Shown: piece after piece, positions 22,033 to 31,211 of the stretch
How positions within the stretch are numbered: position 1 is the stretch's first letter
Layout: each line of letters starts with the position of its first letter
From: Bacillota bacterium
GTDB taxonomy: Bacteria; Bacillota; Limnochordia; DTU080; JAAYLA01
Reading direction: 5' to 3'
Assembly (NCBI GenBank): GCA_012522135.1
Contig: JAAYLA010000376.1
Location: forward strand, 1 to 43,066
DNA length: 43,066 bases
The notes under the pieces: generated by a model
Databases searched by the model: none
Told to the model about the DNA's origin: nothing
What the model saw: the letters and a program-made list of their open reading frames with translations, nothing else
Made by a program: the position numbers and the translations under genes

Positions 22033-24771
22033 TTACGCCACGCGCACCCACGCCAATCTGCGCCACAACCTGGTGCGGACCGTGCGGGCAACCCATTCGA
22101 CGGCATATCCCCAAACACAAGCGACGGCGACGAGAAGCCAGTCGGCTGCGTCGAGGGGAACGGTGCGAAAGACCGCGGCAAGGGGGCTCCAGTACACAAC
22201 CGCGAGCTGCATGGCAAAGGATACGAGCACGGCACCGACGAGATAGCGGTTCGCCAAGGGGCCGGCTTCCCACACCGTAAGCTCCTCCGAGCGGCAAACG
22301 AAGGCGTACAGGAGTTGGGAGACAACCAACGTAGTAAAGGCTAAAGTCCGCGCCCATTCCTCCATGCCGGGGCGGAGCCGCAATGCGAGGGCGAACACGA
22401 GCACCGTCGAACCGCCGATCACCGTGCCGCTCACCACGATCCGCTTCCACAAATTCCGGGCAAAGATCCCCTCTCCGACCGGCCGAGGCCCCCTTTGCAT
22501 GATGTATTCGTCGCCCGGGTCCACGCCTAATGCAATAGCCGGCAACCCGTCGGTCACGAGGTTCATCCAAAGAATTTGCAGGGGAAGCAAGGGCAAGGGC
22601 AGACCGGCGAGGAGGGCAGCTAACATAGAGAGCACCTCTCCCGCGTTGCACCCGAGGAGATAGCGGATAAACTTGCGGATATTCTCGTAGATGCCACGTC
22701 CTTCCTCAACGGCAGCCACGATTGTCGCGTAGTTATCGTCGGCCAGCACCATGTCCGATGCTTCCTTGGTAACGTCAGCGCCGGTGCGCCCCATGCTGAT
22801 ACCGATGTCGGCTTCCTTCACCGCAGGCGCGTCGTTCACACCGTCGCCGGTCATCGCCACGAGCTCTCCGGCCTCTTTGAGGGTCCGTACTATGCGCAGT
22901 TTTTGCACGGGCGAGACCCGGGCAAAGCAGCTCACCCTGCCAAGCACCTCGCGCAAGGAAGAATCGTCCATCCCGTCGATCTCGGCTCCGGTGACCACGT
23001 CATCGCCGCCGCCGGCCAAACCGACGAGGCGACCGATGGCCCGGGCCGTCTCGGGATGGTCACCGGTCAACATGATGGTGCGAATCCCGGCCCGGCGAGC
23101 TTTGGCGATCGCGCGAGCCGCTTCCTCACGGGGCGGGTCGAACAGTCCGGTCAGTGCTACGAAGACGAGACGCTGCTCCCACGCTTCGCTATCGTTGCCG
23201 TCGGCCGGAAGGGGCCGGTAGGCCAACGCGATGACTCGGAGGGCACTTCGGGCGTATCCGCTGACTTGCTGCTCTATGCGGAGCCGGTGAGCTTGCGTCA
23301 GCGGCTCCGTCCGCCCGCCGATCCGAATGAGGGTGCAACGCTGTAGGATCGCAGCGGGTGCCCCCTTGACGTAGGAGTGGAGAACGCCGTTATTTTCCGC
23401 CACGACGCTCATCCGCCGGCGCATCGGATCGAAGGGACGCTCCGCTACGACGGCAAGGCGGCGACGCAGCTCCCGCGGGTCGATGCCGCCCTTGACGCCC
23501 AAAACGAGCAGCGAGCCGTCCGTCGGATCTCCCAGGACGGTCCATGCGGCCGAGCGGCTTCTACCCTTATCGCGCCGGCTGTCTTCCTTGAGCGTCGCGG
23601 CATTGCAGATCATCCCGATCTCGAGCGCCAGCTCCAGGTCCGGGTCACGCCTCGGATCGACGGACCGCCCTCGAGCGATAAACTGCCCCTCGGGAACGTA
23701 GCCTCTGCCCGTCACCTCCACCTCGCCCGTGAACGTCCAGAGCTTCGTGACGGGCATCTCGTTGCGTGTCAAAGTGCCGGTCTTATCGGTGCAGATGACG
23801 GTCACGCAGCCGAGGGTCTCGACGGCGGGCAGCCTGCGTACGATGGCTTGCCGGCGGATCATGCGCTGCACGCCGATGGCCAGTGCCGCGGTGACGACGG
23901 CAGGCAGTCCCTCGGGAATGGCGGCAACGGCCAGACTGACACCGGTGAGGAACATGCTGTACAGAGGCAGACCGCGCCAGATGCCGGCGATGCAAACCAG
24001 GGCGACCAAGAGAAAACACGCGGCCACAAGGCGCCGGCCGAGATGGGCCAGGCGCTTTTGCAAGGGGGACGTCGCGGCCTCGCCTTGCTGGATCAACTGG
24101 GCGATTTCACCCATTTGCGTTCGCTTGCCCGTGCTGGTCACAAGCAGGCGGCCTCGCCCCCGGGTGACCGCCGTACCCATGTATAGCATGTTTTTCCTGT
24201 CGCCGATCGGCTCGTCTTTGCGGCCAACGTAAAACGCGTCTTTTGTCACGGGTGCCGACTCGCCGGTCAGTATGCTCTCGTCCGCCTCGAGGGCCATGGA
24301 CCAGACTAAACGCCCGTCGGCCGCGACGCGGTCGCCCTCGCGTACGAGGACCAAGTCGCCGGGGACGAGGTCGGCGGCGGGGATCTCGAGCATCTCGCCG
24401 TCACGCACGACCATCGCCGTGGGCGCGGTCAAACGGCTAAGCGCTTGCAGCGATTTTTCCGCCCTGTACTCCTGCACGAAGCCGAATACCGCGTTCAGGA
24501 GCAAGATGGCGAAGATCGCCAGGCTGTCCGCGGTTTCGCCGAGAAAGAACGAGACGACGCCTGCACCGAGCAGGACCAGGACCATGAAGTCGGAAAACTG
24601 GGCGAAGAAAAGGGAGAGCGGGTGCCTGCGCTCGCCTTCCGGAAGGCGGTTCGGACCGTAGCGCGCCAGGCGGCGCTCGGCCTCCTCCGACGGCAAGCCG
24701 CGCACCGCGTGCGCGCCGAGCTTGCGCAGGACGGCGTCCACGGTCTCCGCGTGCCACTGTGATGGCTGCAT
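22033..24771 (-). CDS. Calcium-transporting P-type ATPase, type IIA (YloB-like)
   Basis: 912-aa SERCA-like pump that expels Ca2+ across the membrane. Order: N-terminal cation ATPase domain, TM1-2 (about 58-100), actuator domain with ILTGES (167-172), TM3-4 with the Ca-site motif AIPEGLP (284-290, Glu287), phosphorylation site CTDKTGTLT (Asp329), nucleotide domain with YVKGAPAAIL, hinge MTGDGVNDAP, then TM5-10 including CNAGEVLSM and WMNLVTDGLPAIALG, whose Asn, Thr, Asp and Glu match the Ca2+ sites of type IIA pumps. B. subtilis yloB occupies the same place between yloA (rqcH) and yloC (yicC). Ca2+ specificity is inferred from the site residues; a Mg2+ or Mn2+ role is not excluded. Confidence 0.93.
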   Translation of the reverse strand: MQPSQWHAETVDAVLRKLGAHAVRGLPSEEAERRLARYGPNRLPEGERRHPLSLFFAQFSDFMVLVLLGAGVVSFFLGETADSLAIFAILLLNAVFGFVQEYRAEKSLQALSRLTAPTAMVVRDGEMLEIPAADLVPGDLVLVREGDRVAADGRLVWSMALEADESILTGESAPVTKDAFYVGRKDEPIGDRKNMLYMGTAVTRGRGRLLVTSTGKRTQMGEIAQLIQQGEAATSPLQKRLAHLGRRLVAACFLLVALVCIAGIWRGLPLYSMFLTGVSLAVAAIPEGLPAVVTAALAIGVQRMIRRQAIVRRLPAVETLGCVTVICTDKTGTLTRNEMPVTKLWTFTGEVEVTGRGYVPEGQFIARGRSVDPRRDPDLELALEIGMICNAATLKEDSRRDKGRSRSAAWTVLGDPTDGSLLVLGVKGGIDPRELRRRLAVVAERPFDPMRRRMSVVAENNGVLHSYVKGAPAAILQRCTLIRIGGRTEPLTQAHRLRIEQQVSGYARSALRVIALAYRPLPADGNDSEAWEQRLVFVALTGLFDPPREEAARAIAKARRAGIRTIMLTGDHPETARAIGRLVGLAGGGDDVVTGAEIDGMDDSSLREVLGRVSCFARVSPVQKLRIVRTLKEAGELVAMTGDGVNDAPAVKEADIGISMGRTGADVTKEASDMVLADDNYATIVAAVEEGRGIYENIRKFIRYLLGCNAGEVLSMLAALLAGLPLPLLPLQILWMNLVTDGLPAIALGVDPGDEYIMQRGPRPVGEGIFARNLWKRIVVSGTVIGGSTVLVFALALRLRPGMEEWARTLAFTTLVVSQLLYAFVCRSEELTVWEAGPLANRYLVGAVLVSFAMQLAVVYWSPLAAVFRTVPLDAADWLLVAVACVWGYAVEWVARTVRTRLWRRLAWVRVA

Positions 24772-24845
24772 AGGCCGCGATCACCTCATGCCTGTAGGGA
24801 AGTCACTGCCCTATAGGTATGAAGGCGCGCGGCTGGACATACCGC

Positions 24846-25664
24846 CTAAGGCCGGGGCGTGCAGCCGAGGCGTTCGATAGCGGCCGTCACGTCGGCATCG
24901 TTGCTACCGAGGCGCAGCGCGGTCCTCAGTTCGGAACAAGCTTCGTCCCGCCGGTCCAAAGCCTCGTACACGAAGCCGAGCTGTCCGTGGTAGGCCGCTC
25001 CGGTGCGGCGTTCTTCGTCTACTTCCTCCAGGACCGCTAAAGCCGAGTCGGGGGCACCGTGCCGGAGGAAAAATGCCGCCAGTTCCAGATATGCGCCGGG
25101 CTCGGGTGCGGTGATGCGGATGATGCGGCGCAGGTACATCTCGCTGTCGGTCAAACGCCCCGTCCGCTCCGTAAGCCGAGCCAACCCCGAAAGGGCGAGG
25201 ACGCTTTCCGGTTCCACCTCTAGGGCGCGCAAATAGGCCGCTTCAGCATCCTCGAGGTCTCCTGCGGCAAAATAGGCGTCGCCTATCATCGCGTCGACCG
25301 GAAAGCTGGGTGCAAGATCCCGTACGGTCTCATAATAGGCGATCGCTTCCTGGATCCTGCCGAGGGCCTGGAGCGACATGGCGGCCATGAGATGCGCCTC
25401 GGCGCTCGACGGGTCTCCGGCGGCGGCCCGTTCAAAGAGTTCAGCCGCTTCCGCTGTCCAACGGGCCTCGCCGCGAAACGCGCCGATAGCCAGATACGTG
25501 TAAGCCCGTTCCAACAGATCGTCCACGGGCAAGGCAGCGAAGTTGTTGCTGCCCCAGACGAGCAGCGCCGCCGCGACGAGAATCAAGAACATGCCAACGA
25601 ATCCGGCCGTACGAAAGCGCATCGCGCCGCCTCCCGCGTTCTGCTTCCTGGCTTCCTTCGTCAT
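24846..25664 (-). CDS. Membrane-anchored TPR protein
   Basis: 272 aa. One N-terminal TM segment (about residues 18-38, FVGMFLILVAAALLVWG) is followed by an extracytoplasmic or peripheral region of about five or six tetratricopeptide repeats. Typical A/G/A-Y spacing is visible in AEAHLMAAMSLQALGRIQEA, VDAMIGDAYFAAGDLEDA and ALSGLARLTERTGRL. A single Cys lies near the C-terminus. TPR proteins are scaffolds, and no specific function can be given. It diverges from rqcH and lies about 75 nt before yloB; it is not part of the Bacillus yloA-yloB order, so it is an insertion relative to that block. Confidence 0.8.
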   Translation of the reverse strand: MTKEARKQNAGGGAMRFRTAGFVGMFLILVAAALLVWGSNNFAALPVDDLLERAYTYLAIGAFRGEARWTAEAAELFERAAAGDPSSAEAHLMAAMSLQALGRIQEAIAYYETVRDLAPSFPVDAMIGDAYFAAGDLEDAEAAYLRALEVEPESVLALSGLARLTERTGRLTDSEMYLRRIIRITAPEPGAYLELAAFFLRHGAPDSALAVLEEVDEERRTGAAYHGQLGFVYEALDRRDEACSELRTALRLGSNDADVTAAIERLGCTPRP

Positions 25665-25712
25665 AGGCCCGCCCTCTCCCTGCTCGACCGGGCTGCCATT
25701 GCCCGGCCCGTC

Positions 25713-25721
25713 TGATATACT
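25713..25721 (+). promoter_or_regulatory. Extended -10 promoter of rqcH, nearly leaderless
   Basis: TGA-TATACT (25713-25721) matches an extended -10; the -35 region (CTGCCA, 17 nt upstream) is poor. The expected start at about 25727-25729 lies only about 10 nt before the preferred ATG at 25739. Confidence 0.6.
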
Positions 25722-25738
25722 AGCAAACGGTGATGCCC

Positions 25739-27523
25739 ATGCCGCTCGACGGACTGAGCGTACACGCCCTAAAGAACGAACTCGCCGAGCGTTTGACCAA
25801 CGCCCGTGTGGTCAAGATATTCCAGCCGTGGTCCGACACCATCATCCTGCACCTGCGGAGCGGAGATCGGAGCGAAAAGCTTCTCGTTTCGGCCTTCCCG
25901 GAGTTTCCTTCGGCCCATTTGACCCGGCTGCAGCCGGAAAATCCCCTGCAGGCGCCGATGTTCGCCATGGTGCTGCGCAAGCACCTGGAGCCGGCCCGGC
26001 TCCTGCGCGTCGACCAGGTGGGTCTAGACCGGATCTTGCACTTTGTCTTCGAGGCTTTCGACGAAGACGGACGGCGCACGGAACGCACGCTGGTGGCCGA
26101 GCTGACGGGACGGTCGGCCAATGTCGTTCTGGTCGATACGCCGAGGGCCCAGATTATCGACGCCCTGCGCCGCGGCGAGTCGGCGGGCCGTACAATGCTG
26201 CCAGGTGCGCCGTACGAACCGCCACCCGCCCCGGAAGAAGGTCGGCTTTCCTTTGATATCGACGCGCCCGTTCTGCTGCGCCATGTGCGGCTGGCCGCCT
26301 CACCCGAGCGCCTTGCCGGCATCTTGATGCAACGCTTGGAAGGTTTCAGCCCGTTCGCAGCCGAAGAATGCCTGCTCAGAGCGGGCTACTCACCGAAGAC
26401 GGTGCGCGGCGATCTCGACGTAGACGAGCTGCAGCCCGTCGTAGACGCGGCCCTCGATGTGGCGGCCCGTGTGCGCGACGGACGGATTGCGCCCACGTTG
26501 TTTCGTAAAGGCGGGCGCCTCGACTGTTGGATCCTTCCGCCGCACGCTGAGGGCGTGGAGGTCTTACGCCAAAGCCCGTCGATCAGCGAGGTCGCGGACG
26601 AGGCCTTCGCCGCACGGCACCTGGACGCGCGGCTCGGCCGCGAGCGCCGGCAACTGGCAAAACTATTGCGCCGCCATTTAAAGAGGGCGGAACGCAAACT
26701 CGACGAGCGGCTGCGGGAGCGCCGCGAGGCGGAAGAGGCCGAACGGTACCGCCATTGGGGCGATCTTCTGACCGCGAATTTATACCGCATTCCGTCCCGT
26801 GCCGAATCCGTCGACGTGCCCGATTACCTGCAGGACAATGCTCCCGTCCGCATTCCTCTCGATCCGCGTCTGTCAGCCGTGCAGAACGCGCAAGCCTACT
26901 ACAAACGCTATCAGCGGGCAAGGCGCGCCGCGGCCGAACTCGAGCGGCTTGTGCGCGATGCCCGCATGGAAGCCGATTACTTGGCACAAGTTCTCGTGTC
27001 CGTTGAACTCGCGGAGAGCGAGGACGACCTCGCCGAGATCGTGCAGGAACTGCGGGATCAAGGCTTGTTGCCGCCCGGCGGCTCCGACCGCAAGCGCAAA
27101 AGCAAACGGCGAGAGGAACCGTCCCGCCCCTTGCGTTTTGTCAGTTCCGACGGCCATACGATTTGGGTCGGCCGCAACAACCGACAAAACGAACGACTGA
27201 CCCTGCGGACGGCCAGGCCCCACGATCTGTGGTTCCACGCGAAGGACATTCCGGGTTCCCACGTTATCTTGCGGGCCGACGGGCCGGTATCCGACGAGGC
27301 GCTGCGGGAAGCCGCCGTCCTGGCCGCCTACTACTCCAAAGCCCGCAGTTCGGGGAACGTACCGGTCGACTTCGTCGAGCGGCGGCACGTGCGCAAGCCG
27401 GCCGGTGCGCCTTTAGGTTACGTGATCTACGACCATCACAGGACGATCTACGTCACGCCCACTGACGAGCTGGTCGCGAGGTTGCGCCCGTCCGACGAAG
27501 CCCTGGATTCCGGAGATACATAA
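25739..27523 (+). CDS. rqcH: Ribosome quality control protein RqcH (NFACT family)
   Basis: NEMF/Rqc2 homologue that binds stalled 50S subunits and recruits Ala-tRNA to add C-terminal Ala tails that mark nascent chains for degradation. 594 aa from the ATG at 25739, where MPLDGLSVHAL matches the family start; GTG 25730 and ATG 25733 are in-frame alternatives. NFACT-N is residues 1 to about 200, with the functionally important Asp97-Arg98 in QVGLDRIL at the same numbers as in B. subtilis. A helix-hairpin-helix part follows, then a long charged coiled coil (about 300-440), and NFACT-R at the C-terminus (GHTIWVGRNNRQNERLTL, HDLWFHAKDIPGSHVIL). A Lys/Arg-rich linker precedes NFACT-R. It corresponds to yloA, in its usual place near yloB. 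Confidence 0.95.
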   Translation: MPLDGLSVHALKNELAERLTNARVVKIFQPWSDTIILHLRSGDRSEKLLVSAFPEFPSAHLTRLQPENPLQAPMFAMVLRKHLEPARLLRVDQVGLDRILHFVFEAFDEDGRRTERTLVAELTGRSANVVLVDTPRAQIIDALRRGESAGRTMLPGAPYEPPPAPEEGRLSFDIDAPVLLRHVRLAASPERLAGILMQRLEGFSPFAAEECLLRAGYSPKTVRGDLDVDELQPVVDAALDVAARVRDGRIAPTLFRKGGRLDCWILPPHAEGVEVLRQSPSISEVADEAFAARHLDARLGRERRQLAKLLRRHLKRAERKLDERLRERREAEEAERYRHWGDLLTANLYRIPSRAESVDVPDYLQDNAPVRIPLDPRLSAVQNAQAYYKRYQRARRAAAELERLVRDARMEADYLAQVLVSVELAESEDDLAEIVQELRDQGLLPPGGSDRKRKSKRREEPSRPLRFVSSDGHTIWVGRNNRQNERLTLRTARPHDLWFHAKDIPGSHVILRADGPVSDEALREAAVLAAYYSKARSSGNVPVDFVERRHVRKPAGAPLGYVIYDHHRTIYVTPTDELVARLRPSDEALDSGDT

Positions 27524-27695
27524 AAGGCAAGAAACGGGCGAGTTCGCTTGCCAGCAAGCCATCTGCACCCGTCCCCTGCCCATGCGGCACGCCGCCCAAC
27601 GTCGAAGATATCATTGCACCGTGCGTTAGGGCAGCGTGTTGGAACTTGTAATACGCCGTCCGCACGGTTTTTCCTGCTGGCGCAGCCGAAAAGTA

Positions 27696-28973
27696 TCATC
27701 CCGAGCGCGCAAGGGCCCGGTGTGCGATGTCACGCCGGAACGTCATGCCTTCGAACCGGACGTGTTCCACGCCCCGGTACACGCGGGCAACGGCGTCCGC
27801 TATGTCCGTGCCGAGCCCAGCGAGCGTCAAGACGCGTCCTCCCGCCGTGACAAGACGCCCCGCCTCCTCACGGGTCCCGCCGTGAAATACAAGGCCGTCG
27901 AGTTCCTTTTCGGCGGCCGCGAGTCCCTCGATCGGATAGCCCGTCCGGAACGGGCCCGGATAGCCGGCCGAGGCCAGCACCACCGCCACGCACGGGCGCG
28001 GGTCCCACTCCAGCCGCACGTTCGACAGATCGCCCCGCGCCGTAGCGAGCAGGACGGGGACGATGTCGGTGCGAAGGCGCGGTATGAGCGCCTGGGTTTC
28101 CGGATCGCCGAAGCGGCAGTTGAACTCGATCACCTTGGGTCCTTCGGCGGTGATCATCAGCCCCGCGTACAGGATGCCGCGGTAGGGGCGCCCCTCCCGG
28201 GCCAGGGCCCGTACGACCGGAACCAAGATCTCGTCGTGGACACGCCGCATGACGGCCTCCGACACAACGGGAGCCGGTGAGTAAGCGCCCATTCCGCCTG
28301 TATTCGGACCGGTATCCCCGTCACCGATGCGCTTGTGATCTTGACTGCTGGCCATGGGCAGCACCCGTTCTCCGTCGACGAAGGCAAGGACGGTAGCTTC
28401 TTCTCCCTCTAAAAACTCTTCAATCACGACGCGCCGGCCAGCCGCTCCGAAGCGGCCGTCCACCATGATTTGGCGGACAGCATTCCTCGCCTCGTCCGCC
28501 GAGGCGCACACAAGCACTCCTTTGCCCGCCGCCAAGCCGTCGGCTTTCACCACGAGCGGAGCTCCGACCTCGGCGATGCGCGCTTCGGCTTCCTCGGGCG
28601 AATCGCAGACGTGAAAGGCCGCGGTGGGGATTCCGTAGCGCGCCATCAGCGTCTTGGCAAACACCTTGCTGCTCTCGATCTCCGCGGCTGCTTGCGTCGG
28701 TCCGGCGATGAGCAGTCCCTTCTCCGCAAAGCGGTCGACGATTCCCGCGGCCAAGGGGGCCTCGGGTCCCACTACGGTGAGGTCGATGCGTTCATCCGCC
28801 GCCCAAGCCGCGAGTTTTTCTACTTCCAACGGACCGATGGGAACGGGACGCGCGATGCGCTCGATTCCGGGGTTGCCCGCCGTGGCGTAAAGCTCCTTCA
28901 CCTCGGGGCTGCGCCTAATCGCCCAAGCGAGAGCGTGCTCCCGTCCTCCCGTTCCGACCACGAGTACCCGCAT
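27696..28973 (-). CDS. purD: Phosphoribosylamine-glycine ligase (GAR synthetase)
   Basis: Second step of purine synthesis: ligates glycine to phosphoribosylamine with ATP. 425 aa from the ATG at 28973 (AAAGGGGG upstream). N-terminal MRVLVVGTGGREHALAW; ATP-grasp core with VVKADGLAAGKGV and VVIEEFLEGEEATV; QDHKRIGDGDTGPNTGGMGAY is the family signature; EFNCRFGDPETQ carries the Mg ligands. Last gene of the leftward purB-L-M-N-H-D run, 19 nt after purH. It converges on rqcH across a 172-nt gap holding only weak hairpins (27526-27559). Confidence 0.97.
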   Translation of the reverse strand: MRVLVVGTGGREHALAWAIRRSPEVKELYATAGNPGIERIARPVPIGPLEVEKLAAWAADERIDLTVVGPEAPLAAGIVDRFAEKGLLIAGPTQAAAEIESSKVFAKTLMARYGIPTAAFHVCDSPEEAEARIAEVGAPLVVKADGLAAGKGVLVCASADEARNAVRQIMVDGRFGAAGRRVVIEEFLEGEEATVLAFVDGERVLPMASSQDHKRIGDGDTGPNTGGMGAYSPAPVVSEAVMRRVHDEILVPVVRALAREGRPYRGILYAGLMITAEGPKVIEFNCRFGDPETQALIPRLRTDIVPVLLATARGDLSNVRLEWDPRPCVAVVLASAGYPGPFRTGYPIEGLAAAEKELDGLVFHGGTREEAGRLVTAGGRVLTLAGLGTDIADAVARVYRGVEHVRFEGMTFRRDIAHRALARSG

Positions 28974-28992
28974 GCGATTTCCCCCTTTGCCC

Positions 28993-30537
28993 TCAGTGCT
29001 TGAAGTGGCGTACGCCGGTAAAGACCATCGCGATGCCCGCGGCGTTCGCCGCGTCGATCGACTCCTGATCCCGCTTCGAGCCGCCCGGCTGGACGATGGC
29101 GGTAATTCCGGCCTCGGCCGCCGCCTGCACCACGTCGGAAAAGGGGAAGAAAGCGTCGGATGCCAAACACGCGCCCTTCGCCTTGTCACCGGCCTGTGCG
29201 ATGCTCATGCGAGTCGGTAAGATCCGGTTCATCTGCCCAGCGCCGATGCCGACGGTCTGCCCGTCGCGCACGAGCACAATAGCGTTCGACTTTACGTGTT
29301 TGACGACACGCCAGCCGAACCATAGGGCCTCGAGTTCCTCATCCGTCGGCCCACGCTCCGTAACGACCCGCCAGCTGCGCGGATCTTCCTTTAAGACGTC
29401 GGCCTCTTGTACCAGAAGACCGCCCCGCACGCGCTTGAGGTCCAGGTGGCCATCGTGCCGGTCCGCTTGACCTGTGCGCAAGAGGCGCAGCGACGGCTTC
29501 TGCGTCAGGACGGCCAAGGCCCCCTCGGTGAAGCCGGGTGCGATGATGACCTCGAGAAAGATCTTGGCCAGCTCCCGGGCAACGGCCTCGTCCACCGTCC
29601 GGTTGAACGCAACGATGCCACCGAAGATCGACGTGGGATCCGAATCATGCGCTCGCCGGTACGCCTCCATGACGTCCGCTCCGATGCCCACACCGCACGG
29701 ATTCGTGTGCTTTACCGCGACCGCCGCCGGCTCTGTAAACTCGCACACGATATCAAAGGCTGCAGCTGCATCGTTCACGTTGTTGAACGACAAGGGCTTG
29801 CCGTGCAATAGCTCCGCCCCGACGACGCTCGGCCCTGCGGCGAACACGTCTTTGTACAAGGCCGCGGACTGATGCGGATTTTCCCCGTAGCGCAAGTCCA
29901 TTACCTTCTTGAACGGAAGGGTCAGCTCCTCGGGGTAAGCCCCCTGCTTTCCCGCGCGCTCCCGCAAGAAGGCTGCGATCGCGGCATCGTAAGCTGCAGT
30001 ATGGGCGAAGGCCTCCCAAGCGAGCTCGCGACGGTAATCCGGAGAAATGCCCTCGCCGGCCCGCAGCTTTTCCAGTACCTCGCCGTAGCGGTCCGGACGG
30101 ACAACAACGAGGACGTCCCGGTGGTTCTTGGCGGCGGCGCGCACCAAGGTGGGGCCGCCGATGTCGATCTGTTCTACGGCCTCCTCCAGGGTAACGCCGG
30201 GCCGGATCGCCGTCTCACGAAAAGGATACAAATTGACCACCACCATATCGATGGGGTCGATCCCGAGGCGCGCGATGCTTTCCATGTCTTGTGCCACGTC
30301 CCGGCGAGCTAAGATGCCTCCATGGATGGTCGGGTGCAAAGTCTTCACCCGGCCCGCCAGTATTTCGGGAAAGCCCGTGACGTCCGACACCTGCAGGACC
30401 GGAATGCCGGCTTCCTTCAGGTGTTCATAAGTCCCCCCGGTCGAAAGCAGTGTCACTCCCATGTCGGCCAAAGCCCTGGCGAACTCACGCACACCCGCCT
30501 TGTCCGACACGCTGATCAAGGCTCGCCTGACTTGCAT
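28993..30537 (-). CDS. purH: Bifunctional AICAR transformylase/IMP cyclohydrolase
   Basis: Carries out the last two steps to IMP. 514 aa. The N-terminal MGS-like cyclohydrolase domain (ALISVSDKAGV, LLSTGGTYEHL, GRVKTLHPTIHGGIL, NLYPF) is followed by the transformylase domain with RYGENPHQSAAL, AVKHTNPCGVG (catalytic Lys-His) and FPFSDVV...GGSKRDQESID near the end. ATG at 30537 with AGAAGGTG upstream; it overlaps the purN end by 22 nt. Confidence 0.97.
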   Translation of the reverse strand: MQVRRALISVSDKAGVREFARALADMGVTLLSTGGTYEHLKEAGIPVLQVSDVTGFPEILAGRVKTLHPTIHGGILARRDVAQDMESIARLGIDPIDMVVVNLYPFRETAIRPGVTLEEAVEQIDIGGPTLVRAAAKNHRDVLVVVRPDRYGEVLEKLRAGEGISPDYRRELAWEAFAHTAAYDAAIAAFLRERAGKQGAYPEELTLPFKKVMDLRYGENPHQSAALYKDVFAAGPSVVGAELLHGKPLSFNNVNDAAAAFDIVCEFTEPAAVAVKHTNPCGVGIGADVMEAYRRAHDSDPTSIFGGIVAFNRTVDEAVARELAKIFLEVIIAPGFTEGALAVLTQKPSLRLLRTGQADRHDGHLDLKRVRGGLLVQEADVLKEDPRSWRVVTERGPTDEELEALWFGWRVVKHVKSNAIVLVRDGQTVGIGAGQMNRILPTRMSIAQAGDKAKGACLASDAFFPFSDVVQAAAEAGITAIVQPGGSKRDQESIDAANAAGIAMVFTGVRHFKH

Positions 30538-31211
30538 CGACTGTCACCTTCTTTTTGCTCGTCCTGTTCGTGATCCCCTGCCGCCCCGGGCGCAAAGATC
30601 CGCACCCGCCGGCCTTCAACCCGGACCCTGCCGTCCAACACCGCCGCGATTGCACGGGGGTAAAGCTCGTGCTCCCGGCGTAGAATGCGCTCGGCGAGGC
30701 TCTTTTCCGTATCGTCCTCCAGCACCGGAACGGCTGCCTGCATGATGATGGGACCCGTGTCCATGCCTTCATCGACAAAGTGGACCGTGCAGCCCGACAC
30801 TTTCACGCCGTAATCGAGGGCCTGCCGGTGCGGATTGAGGCCTGGAAACGCGGGCAAAAGGGACGGATGGATGTTCACGATGCGCTGCGGGAATCTGGCC
30901 ACGATCCGACCGGGAAGAAGTCGCATATAACCGGCCAACACGATGAGGTCGGGCGCGATGCGGACCAAGTGTTCCAAAAGGGCCTCGTGGTACGCGTCGC
31001 GGTCCGGGAAAGCCCGGTAGTCGAGAGCCAAGGCTTCGATTTGCCGCCTCGCCGCCCTTTCGAGTGCCTGCGCATCCGGGCGATCGGATATCACGGCCAC
31101 TACCCTCGCCCGCAGCTCACCCCGGTCGATCGCGTCGAGTATCGCCTCCAGGTTCGATCCCCGGCCCGAAGCCATTACGACGAGGCGCGGCAGCTCCCTT
31201 ATCCGGGTCAT
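30516..31211 (-). CDS. purN: Phosphoribosylglycinamide formyltransferase (10-formyl-THF type)
   Basis: Transfers the formyl group to GAR. 231 aa from the ATG at 31211, overlapping the purM stop as ATGA. Motifs: VMASGRGSNLEAI (phosphate loop), AGYMRLLPGRIV, VNIHPSLLPAFPG with the catalytic Asn and His, and VDEGMDTGPII with the catalytic Asp. The C-terminal tail (about 25 aa, rich in Glu/Asp/Lys) is longer than in most homologues and runs into purH. Confidence 0.96.
   Translation of the reverse strand: MTRIRELPRLVVMASGRGSNLEAILDAIDRGELRARVVAVISDRPDAQALERAARRQIEALALDYRAFPDRDAYHEALLEHLVRIAPDLIVLAGYMRLLPGRIVARFPQRIVNIHPSLLPAFPGLNPHRQALDYGVKVSGCTVHFVDEGMDTGPIIMQAAVPVLEDDTEKSLAERILRREHELYPRAIAAVLDGRVRVEGRRVRIFAPGAAGDHEQDEQKEGDSRCKSGEP

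Noticed and set aside
27524-27695. Bidirectional terminator between rqcH and purD
   Set aside because: Two weak, mutually exclusive hairpins (27526-27552 and 27546-27559) lack a T tract on either strand. I see nothing else in this gap.
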